From the NCBI GenBank assembly GCA_036271855.1, contig DATAZV010000323.1:1-19439 (forward strand): a stretch of 19,439 bases of DNA. Reading direction: 5' to 3'. The translations under genes and the position numbers were made by a program. The notes beneath the pieces were generated by a model, which did no database searches, was not told the origin of the DNA, and worked only from the letters and a program-made list of their open reading frames with translations. Origin of the DNA: JAQGMJ01 sp036271855. GTDB lineage: Bacteria > Pseudomonadota > Gammaproteobacteria > Burkholderiales > JAEUOS01. Each line of letters opens with the position of its first letter. Within the stretch, counting starts at the first letter, position 1. Positions 5,557 to 13,696 of this stretch are shown one piece after another.

Positions 5557-8313
5557 ATGGTCCAGGGCATACTCAAAAAGATATTCGGCAGCCGCAACGA
5601 CCGGCTGCTCAAGATTTACTTCAAGATGGTCGATCAGATCAATGCTCTTGAAGAAGGTCTGAAAAAGCTCTCCGACGATGAGCTGAAAGCGAAAACCGCG
5701 GAGTTCAAGGAACGCCTGGCGAAGGGGGAGACTCTCGACGACCTGCTGCCCGAGGCCTTCGCGGTGGCACGCGAAGGCAGCAGCCGTGCGCTCGGCATGC
5801 GCCATTTCGATGTCCAGCTCGCCGCCGGCATCGCCCTGCACCAGGGCAAGATTTCGGAAATGCGCACCGGCGAGGGCAAGACGCTGATGGCGACCCTGCC
5901 GGTCTACCTGAACGCCCTCTCCGGCCGCGGCGTCCACGTCGTCACCGTGAACGATTACCTGGCCCGGCGCGACTCCGAGTGGATGGGCCGGCTGTACAGC
6001 TTCCTGGGATTGACCACCGGGCTGAACCTGCCGGAAACCACCTCCGAGGAAAAGCAGGCTGCCTACGCCTGCGACATCACCTATGGCACCAACAACGAAT
6101 TCGGCTTCGACTACCTGCGCGACAACCTGGAGCATGAGCCCGGCGGCCGCCGCCAGAAGCCGCTGAATTACGCCATCGTCGACGAAGTGGACTCGATCCT
6201 GATCGACGAGGCGCGCACACCGCTGATCATCTCCGGCCAGGCCGACGACCACACCGACCTTTATTACAAGATGAACGAGGTGGCGCCGCTGCTCTCGCGC
6301 ATGGAGTCCGAGCCGAAGACCGACCAGCCCGACCCGCCCGGCGACTTCTGGGTCGACGAAAAAGCGCACCAGGTCTACCTCTCCGAGCAGGGCTTCACCC
6401 ACGCGGAGGAAGTGCTGGGCCACCTGGGCATGATCGCCGAAGGCGACAGCCTGTACGCCGCGCAGAACATCGGCCTGATGCACCACCTGTACGCCGCCCT
6501 GCGCGCGCACTACCTGTTCCACAAGGACCAGCACTACGTGGTGCAGGACGGCGAAGTGATCATCGTCGACGAATTCACCGGCCGCCTGATGACCGGGCGC
6601 CGCTGGTCCGACGGCCTGCACCAGGCGGTGGAAGCGAAGGAGAACGTCAGCATCCAGGCGGAAAACCAGACCCTCGCCTCGATCACCTTCCAGAATTACT
6701 TCCGCATGTACGCCAAGCTGGCCGGCATGACCGGCACGGCCGACACCGAAGCCTACGAATTCCAGGAGATCTACACCCTGGAAACCGTGATCATCCCGAC
6801 CCACCGCGACATGATCCGCGAAGACCGCCTCGACCAGGTCTACCGCACCGAGCGCGAGAAATACACCGCCATCATCAATGGCATCAAGGATTGCTACACC
6901 CGCGGCCAGCCGGTGCTGGTGGGCACCACTTCTATCGAAAACTCCGAACTGCTGGCCGGCATGCTGGAAAAGGAAAAGCTGCCGCACCAGGTGCTCAACG
7001 CCAAGCAGCACGCCAAGGAGGCAGAGATCATCGCCCAGGCCGGGCGGCCGAAGATGATCACCATCGCCACCAACATGGCCGGCCGCGGCACCGACATCGT
7101 GCTCGGCGGCGGGATCGAGAAATCCATCGGCATCATCGAGGCGGCAGAGAACCTGACGCAGACCGAAAAAGACCTGCGCGTGGGCAAGCTGAAAAGCGAG
7201 TGGCAGATGCTGCACGACCAGGTGCTGTCCGCCGGCGGCCTGCACATCATCGGCACCGAGCGCCACGAGTCGCGCCGGGTCGACAACCAGCTGCGCGGCC
7301 GCGCCGGGCGCCAGGGCGACCCCGGCGCCTCGCGCTTCTACCTCTCGCTGGAAGACCCGCTGCTGCGCATCTTCGCCGGCGAGCGCGTGAAGATGATCAT
7401 GGACAAGCTGAAGATGCCGGACGGCGAAGCTATCGAGGCCGGCATCGTCACCCGCTCGATCGAGTCGGCGCAGCGCAAGGTGGAAGCGCGCAACTTCGAC
7501 ATGCGCAAGCAGCTGCTCGAATACGACGACGTCGCCAACGACCAGCGCAAGGTGGTCTACCAGCAGCGGAACCAGTTGCTTGACGTCGAGGACATCACCG
7601 ACACCGTCGACAGCGTGCGCCGCGACGTGCTCGGCACCGCGGTCGACATCTACGTGCCGCCGGAGTCGGTCGAGGAACAGTGGAATATCGACGCCCTGGT
7701 CAGCGCACTGAAGCAGGAATGGAGTGTCGATGCGCCGGTGCACGAATGGATCAAGGCCGAACCCGACCTCGGCCCCGATGGCATCCGCGAACGCGTGCTG
7801 GCGACCGCCGACGAGATCTACGGCGCCAAGGTGGAAGCCGCCGGCCGTGAGAACTGGGGCAACTTCGAACGCGGCGTGATGCTGCAGTCGGTGGACCAGC
7901 ACTGGCGCGACCACCTGGCCGCGCTGGATCACCTGCGCCAGGGCATCCACCTGCGCGGCTACGCGCAAAAGAACCCGAAGCAGGAATACAAGCGCGAAGC
8001 CTTCGAGTTGTTCACCCAGTTCCTCGAAACGGTGAAGTCCGATGTCACCAAGAAACTGCTGACGGTGCGCCTGCAAACGCCGGAAGAATTCGCCGCCGTC
8101 GAGGAGCAGGCGCGGCGCGAAGCCGAAGCGCTGGAAGCGCGCATGCGCCTGCAGCATGCCCTGGCCAGCGCCGGCGAAGCGGCCCCGGAAGACGACGACG
8201 ATTCGCCGACCATGAAGCCGTTCAAGCAATTCGGCAAGAAGGTCGGGCGCAACGAGCTTTGTCCCTGCGGCTCGGGCAAGAAATACAAGCATTGCCATGG
8301 CGCGCTGGCCTGA
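5557..8313 (+). CDS. secA: Preprotein translocase ATPase SecA
   Basis: 918 aa, full length. This is the motor that pushes unfolded preproteins through SecYEG, acting in the cytoplasm and at the inner membrane. Motifs: Walker A GEGKT at 105-109, helicase-type DEVDSILIDEARTPLI from 208, the preprotein cross-linking region around 225-370, NBD2 with TNMAGRGTDIVLGGG and QLRGRAGRQGDPG, and a helical scaffold and wing. At the C-terminus, C902, C904, C913 and H914 (LCPCGSGKKYKHCHG) form the zinc finger that binds SecB and phospholipid. The ATG at 5557 gives the usual MVQGILKKIFGSRNDR start. It lacks a Shine-Dalgarno and is preceded by a structured leader, which hints at translational control. A strong hairpin after the stop (8341-8373) ends the transcript. 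Confidence 0.99.
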   Translation: MVQGILKKIFGSRNDRLLKIYFKMVDQINALEEGLKKLSDDELKAKTAEFKERLAKGETLDDLLPEAFAVAREGSSRALGMRHFDVQLAAGIALHQGKISEMRTGEGKTLMATLPVYLNALSGRGVHVVTVNDYLARRDSEWMGRLYSFLGLTTGLNLPETTSEEKQAAYACDITYGTNNEFGFDYLRDNLEHEPGGRRQKPLNYAIVDEVDSILIDEARTPLIISGQADDHTDLYYKMNEVAPLLSRMESEPKTDQPDPPGDFWVDEKAHQVYLSEQGFTHAEEVLGHLGMIAEGDSLYAAQNIGLMHHLYAALRAHYLFHKDQHYVVQDGEVIIVDEFTGRLMTGRRWSDGLHQAVEAKENVSIQAENQTLASITFQNYFRMYAKLAGMTGTADTEAYEFQEIYTLETVIIPTHRDMIREDRLDQVYRTEREKYTAIINGIKDCYTRGQPVLVGTTSIENSELLAGMLEKEKLPHQVLNAKQHAKEAEIIAQAGRPKMITIATNMAGRGTDIVLGGGIEKSIGIIEAAENLTQTEKDLRVGKLKSEWQMLHDQVLSAGGLHIIGTERHESRRVDNQLRGRAGRQGDPGASRFYLSLEDPLLRIFAGERVKMIMDKLKMPDGEAIEAGIVTRSIESAQRKVEARNFDMRKQLLEYDDVANDQRKVVYQQRNQLLDVEDITDTVDSVRRDVLGTAVDIYVPPESVEEQWNIDALVSALKQEWSVDAPVHEWIKAEPDLGPDGIRERVLATADEIYGAKVEAAGRENWGNFERGVMLQSVDQHWRDHLAALDHLRQGIHLRGYAQKNPKQEYKREAFELFTQFLETVKSDVTKKLLTVRLQTPEEFAAVEEQARREAEALEARMRLQHALASAGEAAPEDDDDSPTMKPFKQFGKKVGRNELCPCGSGKKYKHCHGALA

Positions 8314-8340
8314 TTAATATGCAGCGCTGGCAGTAAGCGA

Positions 8341-8373
8341 AGACGTGGCGCCCAGGGCGCCACGTCTGCTTTT
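8341..8373 (+). terminator. Rho-independent terminator after secA
   Basis: A perfect 12-bp stem, AGACGTGGCGCC-CAG-GGCGCCACGTCT (8341-8367), followed by GCTTTT. It lies 28 bases past the secA stop and separates secA from argJ. Confidence 0.85.
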
Positions 8374-8411
8374 CCCGGCCGAATTCTTCGACTCTTCAAC
8401 CGCCCCAGCCC

Positions 8412-9641
8412 ATGCCTGTCAATCTGAAGCTTCCCGTCGCTGCCGAACTGTTCGCCGTCGCCGGCCTGGAACTCGGCATCGCCCAAGCCGGTATCCGCAA
8501 AGCCAACCGCAAGGATTTGCTGGTGATGCGCCTGGGCCCCGGCAGCACAGTGGCCGGGGTGTTCACGCAAAACCGCTTTTGTGCCGCCCCGGTGACGGTC
8601 TGTCGTGAACATCTCGCCGCGAAAAATGAAATCCGCGCGCTGGTGGTCAACACCGGCAACGCCAACGCCGGCACCGGCGAAACCGGCCTGGCCAATGCAC
8701 GCGCCACCTGCGTCGAACTGGCGCAGCAATTGGGCATCGCGCCGAACCAGGTGCTGCCCTTTTCCACCGGCGTGATCATGGAGCAGTTGCCGATCGAACG
8801 CCTGCTGGCCGGCCTGCCGCAAGCCGCGGCGGCACTGAAGGCCGATGCCTGGCTCGATGCCGCCCAAGCCATCATGACCACCGACACCCAGCCCAAGGCG
8901 GTGTCGCGCCAGGTGCAAATCGGCGGACAGACCGTCACGCTCTCCGGCATCTGCAAGGGCGCCGGCATGATCCGCCCGAACATGGCGACCATGCTGGGCT
9001 TCATCGCCACCGATGCCAGGGTCTCCCAGCACGTACTGGATGCGCTCACCGCTCGTGCCGCCGAGGCCTCCTTCAACTCGATCACCGTCGACGGCGACAC
9101 CTCGACCAACGACTCCTTCATCATCATGGCCACGGGCCAGTCACAGGCGCCGGCGGTCACCGGCCTGCTCACCCCCGAAGGCAAGGCTTTCGCCGCGGCG
9201 TTAAACGAAGTGGCGATCGAGCTGGCGCAGGCGATCGTGCGCGACGGCGAAGGCGCCACCAAGTTCATCACCATCAAGGTCGAAGGCGGGCGCGACATCG
9301 AGGAATGCCGCAAGGTCGGCTACGCCATCGGCCATTCGCCGCTGGTGAAAACCGCCTTTTTCGCTTCCGACCCGAACCTCGGGCGCATTCTCGCGGCGGT
9401 GGGCTATGCCGGCATCGCCGATCTCGACCAGACGAAAATCGACCTGTATCTCGACGATGTACTGGTGGCAAAAGACGGTGGCCGCCATCCGGCTTACAAG
9501 GAAGAAGACGGCCAGCGCGTGATGAAGCAGGCGGAGATCACCGTGCGCGTGGTGCTCAACCGCGGCAATGCGGCGCGCACGCTGTGGACCTGCGACTTCT
9601 CGCACGAGTATGTTTCGATCAATGCCGATTACCGGAGTTGA
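8412..9641 (+). CDS. argJ: Bifunctional glutamate N-acetyltransferase / amino-acid acetyltransferase ArgJ
   Basis: 409 aa. It transfers the acetyl group from N-acetylornithine to glutamate in the cyclic arginine pathway; bifunctional members can also use acetyl-CoA. The self-cleavage motif is intact (KGAGMIRPNMATMLGF), with cleavage expected between A192 and T193, where T193 becomes the nucleophile of the beta chain. The oxyanion-hole pair (T119, G120 in PFSTGVIME) and the C-terminal HEYVSINADYRS are as in the family. The ATG at 8412 has no clear Shine-Dalgarno. The gene is bounded by hairpins on both sides and is probably its own transcript. Whether acetyl-CoA is used cannot be decided from sequence alone. 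Confidence 0.97.
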   Translation: MPVNLKLPVAAELFAVAGLELGIAQAGIRKANRKDLLVMRLGPGSTVAGVFTQNRFCAAPVTVCREHLAAKNEIRALVVNTGNANAGTGETGLANARATCVELAQQLGIAPNQVLPFSTGVIMEQLPIERLLAGLPQAAAALKADAWLDAAQAIMTTDTQPKAVSRQVQIGGQTVTLSGICKGAGMIRPNMATMLGFIATDARVSQHVLDALTARAAEASFNSITVDGDTSTNDSFIIMATGQSQAPAVTGLLTPEGKAFAAALNEVAIELAQAIVRDGEGATKFITIKVEGGRDIEECRKVGYAIGHSPLVKTAFFASDPNLGRILAAVGYAGIADLDQTKIDLYLDDVLVAKDGGRHPAYKEEDGQRVMKQAEITVRVVLNRGNAARTLWTCDFSHEYVSINADYRS

Positions 9642-9642
9642 T

Positions 9643-9672
9643 CGGGCAAAAGTACACCCCTACTTTTGCCCG
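9643..9672. terminator. Perfect 12-bp inverted repeat just after argJ
   Basis: CGGGCAAAAGTA-CACCCC-TACTTTTGCCCG, starting two bases after the argJ stop. It has no T-tract, so it may be an mRNA-stabilising 3' end structure or a pause hairpin upstream of the true terminator at 9683-9714. Confidence 0.6.
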
Positions 9673-9682
9673 GCCCGTCCGG

Positions 9683-9714
9683 AAAAAATCACTGGCAAAG
9701 CCAGATGATTTTTT
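9683..9714. terminator. Terminator with A6/T6 flanks after argJ
   Basis: AAAAAATCA-CTGGC-AAA-GCCAG-A-TGATTTTTT. The stem has one bulged A and ends in T6 on the plus strand; the matching A6 also gives a T6 on the minus strand. It is the second of two tandem hairpins between argJ and the DUF815 gene. Confidence 0.8.
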
Positions 9715-9748
9715 AAGTTAACTGCAACGAAAAGTCCAAGACGAAATA

Positions 9749-10708
9749 ATGAACGACAAAGACATTCAGTCCCTGATCGCGCGGGCGCACCAGTTTTTCG
9801 ACCGCATCGAAGCCATCCTGCCGCCGGCGCCGCAGGCGATCGACTGGGATGCGGCGGTGGCCTATCGCTGGCGCAAGGTGAACGGGCGTGGCTGGCTGCA
9901 GCCGATTCCGCGCCTGTCGCAGATTCAGCTCTCCAACCTCAAGGGGGTGGAGCGCCAGCGCAAGATCATGGAGCAGAACACACGCCAGTTCGTCGAGGGC
10001 CTGCCGGCCAACAACGTGCTGCTCACCGGCGCGCGCGGCACCGGCAAGTCTTCGCTGGTGAAGGCGATGCTGAACAAGTACGCGAGCAAAGGACTGCGCC
10101 TGATCGAAGTCGACAAGTCCGAGCTGGTGGACCTGGCCGAGATCACCGACCTGATCGAAAAGCGCCCGGAGCGCTTCATCATTTTCTGCGACGACCTTTC
10201 CTTTGACGAGGGCGATGCCAGCTACAAGGCGCTCAAGGTGGCGCTCGACGGTTCGGTGAACGCCAGCACCGACAACATGCTGATCTACGCCACCTCGAAC
10301 CGCCGCCACCTGCTGCCCGAGTACATGCACGAGAACCTCGAGTACAAGCACGTCGGCGAGGAAATCCACCCCGGCGAGTCGGCGGAGGAAAAAATCTCCC
10401 TGTCCGAGCGCTTCGGCGTCTGGCTCTCGTTCTATCCGTTCGACCAGGACGAGTACATGGCGATCATCGACCACTGGCTGGCGGTGTGCGGCTGCAGCGC
10501 CGCGGAGATCGAGGCTGCCCGCCCCGCCGCGCTGACCTGGACCATCGAGCGCGGCTCGCGCTCCGGCCGCGTCGCCTGGCAGTTCGCGCGCGACTACGCC
10601 GGCAAGCTGGGCAAGACCGCGGTGCCCACCAGCCGGAGCACGGCGAAGAAAGCCATGCCGGCAGGAAAACCCGGCAAGCCCGCGGCCAAAGCCAAGGCGC
10701 GCAAGTAA
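9749..10708 (+). CDS. DUF815-family AAA+ ATP-binding protein
   Basis: 319 aa. Belongs to the DUF815 ATPases, which are AAA-like and have no established substrate. Walker A GARGTGKS at 94-101, Walker B FIIFCDD at 143-149, a sensor-1-like ATSN at 181-184, and an arginine-rich SRSGR (270-274) in the place of sensor 2. The N-terminal 80 residues are helical and family-typical. The last 30 residues (about 290-319) are Ala/Lys/Pro-rich and disordered, possibly nucleic-acid binding by charge only. The ATG at 9749 has only a weak Shine-Dalgarno. The gene starts 35 bases after the argJ terminator and ends 22 bases before the MutT-ThiE gene, so those two are probably co-transcribed. Confidence 0.92.
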   Translation: MNDKDIQSLIARAHQFFDRIEAILPPAPQAIDWDAAVAYRWRKVNGRGWLQPIPRLSQIQLSNLKGVERQRKIMEQNTRQFVEGLPANNVLLTGARGTGKSSLVKAMLNKYASKGLRLIEVDKSELVDLAEITDLIEKRPERFIIFCDDLSFDEGDASYKALKVALDGSVNASTDNMLIYATSNRRHLLPEYMHENLEYKHVGEEIHPGESAEEKISLSERFGVWLSFYPFDQDEYMAIIDHWLAVCGCSAAEIEAARPAALTWTIERGSRSGRVAWQFARDYAGKLGKTAVPTSRSTAKKAMPAGKPGKPAAKAKARK

Positions 10709-10730
10709 GCCGCGCCCTCACCCCAGCATC

Positions 10731-11711
10731 GTGAGCGCCGCTCCCATGCCGGTGACCCAGGTGGTCGCCGCGGTGATCTACCAGCCCGCCGCAGGGGAGC
10801 GCCGCCGCTTCGATGCGCCCTGGGGCGACTACCTGCTGGCGCAGCGTCCCGCCGGCAAGGCCTATGCAGGGTACTGGGAGTTTCCCGGTGGCAAGGTCGA
10901 GCCGGGCGAGACCCATCTTGAGGCGATCAAGCGCGAAATCCGCGAAGAGCTGGACATCGAGATCCTCCAGGCCACGCCCTGGATGGTGCGGCGCCATGTC
11001 TACGAACATGCCAGCGTCGAACTGCATTTTTTTCGCGTCACCGATTGGCGCGGTGAGCCGCGCTGCCTGGAGAACCAGCGTTTCGTGTTCCAGGCAGCGG
11101 GTGCGGAAAGCGTCGGCCCGATGCTGCCGGCCAATGGCCCGCTGCTGCGCGGCCTGAACCTGCCGACCGTCTACGCCATCACCAACGCCGCCGAATTCGG
11201 TGCCGCAGCCATGCTGCAGCGCCTCGAAGCCGCGCTGGCACAAGGCCTGCGCCTGGTGCAGGTGCGCGAGCCGGGCATGCCGGCTGCCGACTTCAGCGCC
11301 TTTTGCAGTGAGGTGGTCGCGCGCTGCCGTCCACATGGTGCCCGCGTATTGGTCAACGGCGACGTTGCGCTGGCGCAGGCAGCAGGCGCCGACGGCGTAC
11401 ACCTGCCGAGCCGCGCGCTGATGCAGCTGGCGCGCAAACCCGAATGCGGCCTGGTCGGCGCTTCCATCCACAATGCCGAAGAACTGGCCCAGGCCGAACG
11501 CCTGGATTGCGACTTCGCTGTGCTCGGGCCGGTGCTGCCCACGCGCACCCATCCAGGTGCCGCGCCGCTGGCCTGGGACGGCCTCACGGGCATTGCCGGC
11601 GCCGCCACGCTGCCGGTATTCGCCCTTGGCGGCCTCAAGCCGTCCGATGCGGCCACCGCGTTCGGCCACGGCGCGCATGGCATTGCCATGCTGCGCGGCG
11701 CCTGGGACTAA
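10731..11711 (+). CDS. Nudix hydrolase (MutT-like) fused to a ThiE/TenI-like domain
   Basis: 326 aa from a GTG; an ATG five codons later (10746) is an alternative. The Nudix domain (about 8-135) has a complete Nudix box from G54 to I76 (GKVEPGE...REIREELDI). MutT proteins remove 8-oxo-dGTP from the nucleotide pool. Residues 145-326 form a ThiE-like barrel (LVQVRE, GADGVHLP, GASIHNAEEL, GPVLPTRTHPG, FALGGLKPSDA). Several residues that thiamine-phosphate synthase needs are changed: P181 for the Lys after QxR, G210 for the Asp after N209, no Asp after GVHLP, and H274 for the Lys after TxT. The second half is therefore probably not an active ThiE. The fusion is known in proteobacteria, and in enterobacteria mutT alone sits next to secA. 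Confidence 0.92.
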   Translation: MSAAPMPVTQVVAAVIYQPAAGERRRFDAPWGDYLLAQRPAGKAYAGYWEFPGGKVEPGETHLEAIKREIREELDIEILQATPWMVRRHVYEHASVELHFFRVTDWRGEPRCLENQRFVFQAAGAESVGPMLPANGPLLRGLNLPTVYAITNAAEFGAAAMLQRLEAALAQGLRLVQVREPGMPAADFSAFCSEVVARCRPHGARVLVNGDVALAQAAGADGVHLPSRALMQLARKPECGLVGASIHNAEELAQAERLDCDFAVLGPVLPTRTHPGAAPLAWDGLTGIAGAATLPVFALGGLKPSDAATAFGHGAHGIAMLRGAWD

Positions 11712-11714
11712 AGC

Positions 11715-11736
11715 AGACCCGCGTTGCGCTCGGTCT
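11715..11736. terminator. Small hairpin between convergent genes
   Basis: AGACC and GCG pair with CGC and GGTCT around a short loop, with a small internal mismatch. It overlaps the yacG stop codon and follows the Nudix gene by three bases. No T-tract. Confidence 0.25.
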
Positions 11737-11923
11737 AGGCTTGGCCGGGCGCCGAACCCTCACCCGGGTCCGGCTCTTCCTTCACCGGCACGCGATAGGC
11801 CTCGGTGGCCCAGGCACCGAGGTCGATGAGCTTGCAGCGCTCCGAGCAAAAGGGCCGGAATTTGTTCTTCGGCACCCATTCGACCTCGGCGGCGCAGGTG
11901 GGGCAGGCAACGGTTTTGGGCAT
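11735..11923 (-). CDS. yacG: DNA gyrase inhibitor / zinc-binding protein YacG
   Basis: 62 aa. The four zinc ligands are C7, C10, C26 and C30 (CPTC, then PFCSERC), followed by the family-typical KLIDLGAWATEAYRVP. In E. coli, YacG binds GyrB and inhibits DNA binding by gyrase. The acidic C-terminal tail (EEPDPGEG) is normal. The ATG at 11923 has no visible Shine-Dalgarno. It lies downstream of zapD on the minus strand, with a 177-base gap that holds a modest hairpin (12058-12080). Confidence 0.95.
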   Translation of the reverse strand: MPKTVACPTCAAEVEWVPKNKFRPFCSERCKLIDLGAWATEAYRVPVKEEPDPGEGSAPGQA

Positions 11924-12057
11924 ATGAATCAGATGGTGCGTACTGGGGCGGTTTCAACAGGGCGCCGGCCCCATGCCGATCACGGCGCGGGCACAGACTA
12001 GCCTTTGCCGGGAATGTACACCCGGGAGGGGGTCTGCTGACAAGGGGAAAACACGGT

Positions 12058-12080
12058 GCGGCGCGGAATATTTGCGCCGC
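12058..12080 (-). terminator. Hairpin after zapD
   Basis: GCGGCGC-N9-GCGCCGC, 21 bases past the zapD stop on the minus strand. Read leftwards it is followed by ACCGTGTTTTCC, a short T run. It could be a partial terminator between zapD and yacG. Confidence 0.35.
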
Positions 12081-12100
12081 CGGGTGGCCCGGAACCTGAC

Positions 12101-12871
12101 TTACAGGTTGCAGTAGGTCAGCTCGAACGGCACGTTGGCCTCGGCCTGGCGCGGCCGGTTGCTGGCCGACCAGCCGCCCAGGCCGGGAGCGGTGAAGCGG
12201 ATCATCAGGGCGTATTTGTTGGCGCTGATTTCGGGAATGAAGGGCTGGTCGTCGGCCACGCGCACACGGATCAACTGCGCCACCTTGCCGGAGAGCATTT
12301 GCTGGAACTGCCCCTGCATGGCGGTGAAGGAGGCCGGCCGGCCGCTTTCGCGCAACAGGCGCAGGATGATCACCAGGCCGTCGCGCAATGGCATCAGCGG
12401 CCCGAGCCAGGCATTGAGGTCGGCCAGGCGTGCCGCCGGCGGCCGGTGCAGCCAGAAGTGATAGGAAGGCAGGTCGAACTCGCAGGCCCCGCCGGGGATG
12501 TTGGTGCGGCTTTTGACGCTCATCAGCCACTCGTTTTCGCGCATGTGCTGGCCGGTCTTGACCAGATTGGAGGACAGTGCACCGTGGGTCTGCTCGATTT
12601 CCTTGAGCACGCCTTCGAGCGTGTCCTGCGCGACTTCAGACGAATGCCGCAGCCCGATCAGGGTCTGGCGCTGGCGCTCCAGTTCCTGCATCAGGTCGGA
12701 TTTGAGGTCGGCGCGGCCGGCGACGTCGATCACGTCGAAGATCGACAGCAGCGCCGCATGATGGTCCAGCGGGTTGTCGCGCGCGAGGAAAAAGGCGGTC
12801 TTGTCGAACAAATCCTCTAGCCGCAGAAGCGTGCGGATGCGTTCACTAAGAGGATATTCGTAGGTGATCAC
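12101..12871 (-). CDS. zapD: Cell division protein ZapD
   Basis: 256 aa from the GTG at 12871, giving VITYEYPLSERIRTLLRLEDLFDK, which is where the family begins. A GTG at 12916 would add 15 residues (LAAQSRS...) that do not look conserved, and it would fall at the predicted transcript start. ZapD binds the C-terminal tail of FtsZ and bundles protofilaments at the Z-ring. The N-terminal half is helical, with long heptad-like helices (40-115). The C-terminal beta domain holds FDLPSYHFWLHRP and a family-typical end (KYALMIRFTAPG, VPFELTYCNL). It is followed by yacG as in E. coli (coaE-zapD-yacG order). Confidence 0.93.
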   Translation of the reverse strand: MITYEYPLSERIRTLLRLEDLFDKTAFFLARDNPLDHHAALLSIFDVIDVAGRADLKSDLMQELERQRQTLIGLRHSSEVAQDTLEGVLKEIEQTHGALSSNLVKTGQHMRENEWLMSVKSRTNIPGGACEFDLPSYHFWLHRPPAARLADLNAWLGPLMPLRDGLVIILRLLRESGRPASFTAMQGQFQQMLSGKVAQLIRVRVADDQPFIPEISANKYALMIRFTAPGLGGWSASNRPRQAEANVPFELTYCNL

Positions 12872-12922
12872 CAGAGGGCCGCGAGCCGATAGACTGCGGG
12901 ATTGTGCGGCAAGCACAGGGAA

Positions 12923-12952
12923 ATGACAACCTCATTCTGGGCGCGCGGTCAA
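12923..12952 (-). promoter_or_regulatory. Putative sigma-70 promoter for zapD
   Basis: On the minus strand TTGACC (12947-12952), an 18-base spacer, then TGTCAT (12923-12928). The predicted start is near 12916, about 45 bases before the GTG at 12871. Five of six and four of six matches. Confidence 0.4.
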
Positions 12953-12990
12953 GGCCCGCGGCCGGAAACATGATCCGCCCCCGATCCCCT

Positions 12991-13013
12991 CAGGCGCCGG
13001 TGGCCGGCGCCTG
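12991..13013. terminator. Perfect GC-rich inverted repeat between coaE and zapD
   Basis: CAGGCGCCGG-TGG-CCGGCGCCTG, a 10-bp stem, 19 bases past the coaE stop on the minus strand. No T-tract follows, so it is an atypical terminator or a stabilising 3' hairpin. Confidence 0.5.
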
Positions 13014-13032
13014 ACCTGGATGCACGTCCGGC

Positions 13033-13692
13033 CTAACCGGCAGCCAGTTGCAGATAGACGCGATGCAGGCGCGCCACCTGCGGGGCCAGCGCCGCGGGCG
13101 CGCCCTCGTTGTCGATGACGTCGTCGGCCGCGGCCAGGCGCTCGGCGCGGCTGGCCTGGGCCGCCATGATGCGCCGCACCGCCTCTTCGGTGTAGCCGTT
13201 GCGCGCCATCACCCGGTGCACCTGGGTGGTTTCGCTGCAGTCGACCACCGCGATGCGGCGATAGCGCGCGCGCCACTGCGGGTCGCGCCGCGCCGCCTCG
13301 ACCAGCAGGGGAACCATCAGGATCACATAGGCGGGCGCGGCGGAGGACAAAGCGGCAGCCGCCACCGCGGCCCGCGCCCGGGCCTCGCTCCCGGCACGGA
13401 TCAGGGGATGCAGGATGGCTTCCAGCCGGGCGCGCTCCGCAGGCGCCTGGAACACGTGTTCGCGCATGCGCGCGCGGTCCATCGCGCCGTCGGTACCGAT
13501 AAAGGATGCGCCGAAAGCGGCGCGGATCGGCTCGATAGCCGCCCCGCCGGGAGCGGTGAGGGCATGCGCGATGGCATCGCTGTCGATCACCGTCACGCCC
13601 AGCTTTTCGAATTCGGCGCCCACCGCGGACTTGCCGCTGCCGATGCCGCCGGTCAGCCCGACGGTGTAGGGTGCGGCGCGCTCGCTCACCAT
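13033..13692 (-). CDS. coaE: Dephospho-CoA kinase CoaE
   Basis: 219 aa from the ATG at 13692. A GTG two bases away in the next codon (13689) fits the GAGG Shine-Dalgarno better and would remove only one residue. The enzyme phosphorylates the 3'-OH of dephospho-CoA, the last step of CoA synthesis. Walker A GGIGSGKS is at 15-22; DSDAIAH (37-43), LHPLIR (94-99) and VPLLVE (127-132) are the other family motifs. An Ala-rich insert (108-120) lengthens the CoA/lid region slightly. The start lies four bases past the pilD stop, so the two are very likely translated from one message. pilD-coaE linkage is common in proteobacteria. Confidence 0.96.
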   Translation of the reverse strand: MVSERAAPYTVGLTGGIGSGKSAVGAEFEKLGVTVIDSDAIAHALTAPGGAAIEPIRAAFGASFIGTDGAMDRARMREHVFQAPAERARLEAILHPLIRAGSEARARAAVAAAALSSAAPAYVILMVPLLVEAARRDPQWRARYRRIAVVDCSETTQVHRVMARNGYTEEAVRRIMAAQASRAERLAAADDVIDNEGAPAALAPQVARLHRVYLQLAAG

Positions 13693-13696
13693 CACC

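Noticed and set aside
5542..8298. 918-codon open frame on the minus strand opposite secA
   Set aside because: An exact antisense shadow of secA, rich in His/Val/Gly/Leu/Ala as expected from the codon bias of a GC-rich gene; no domain features.
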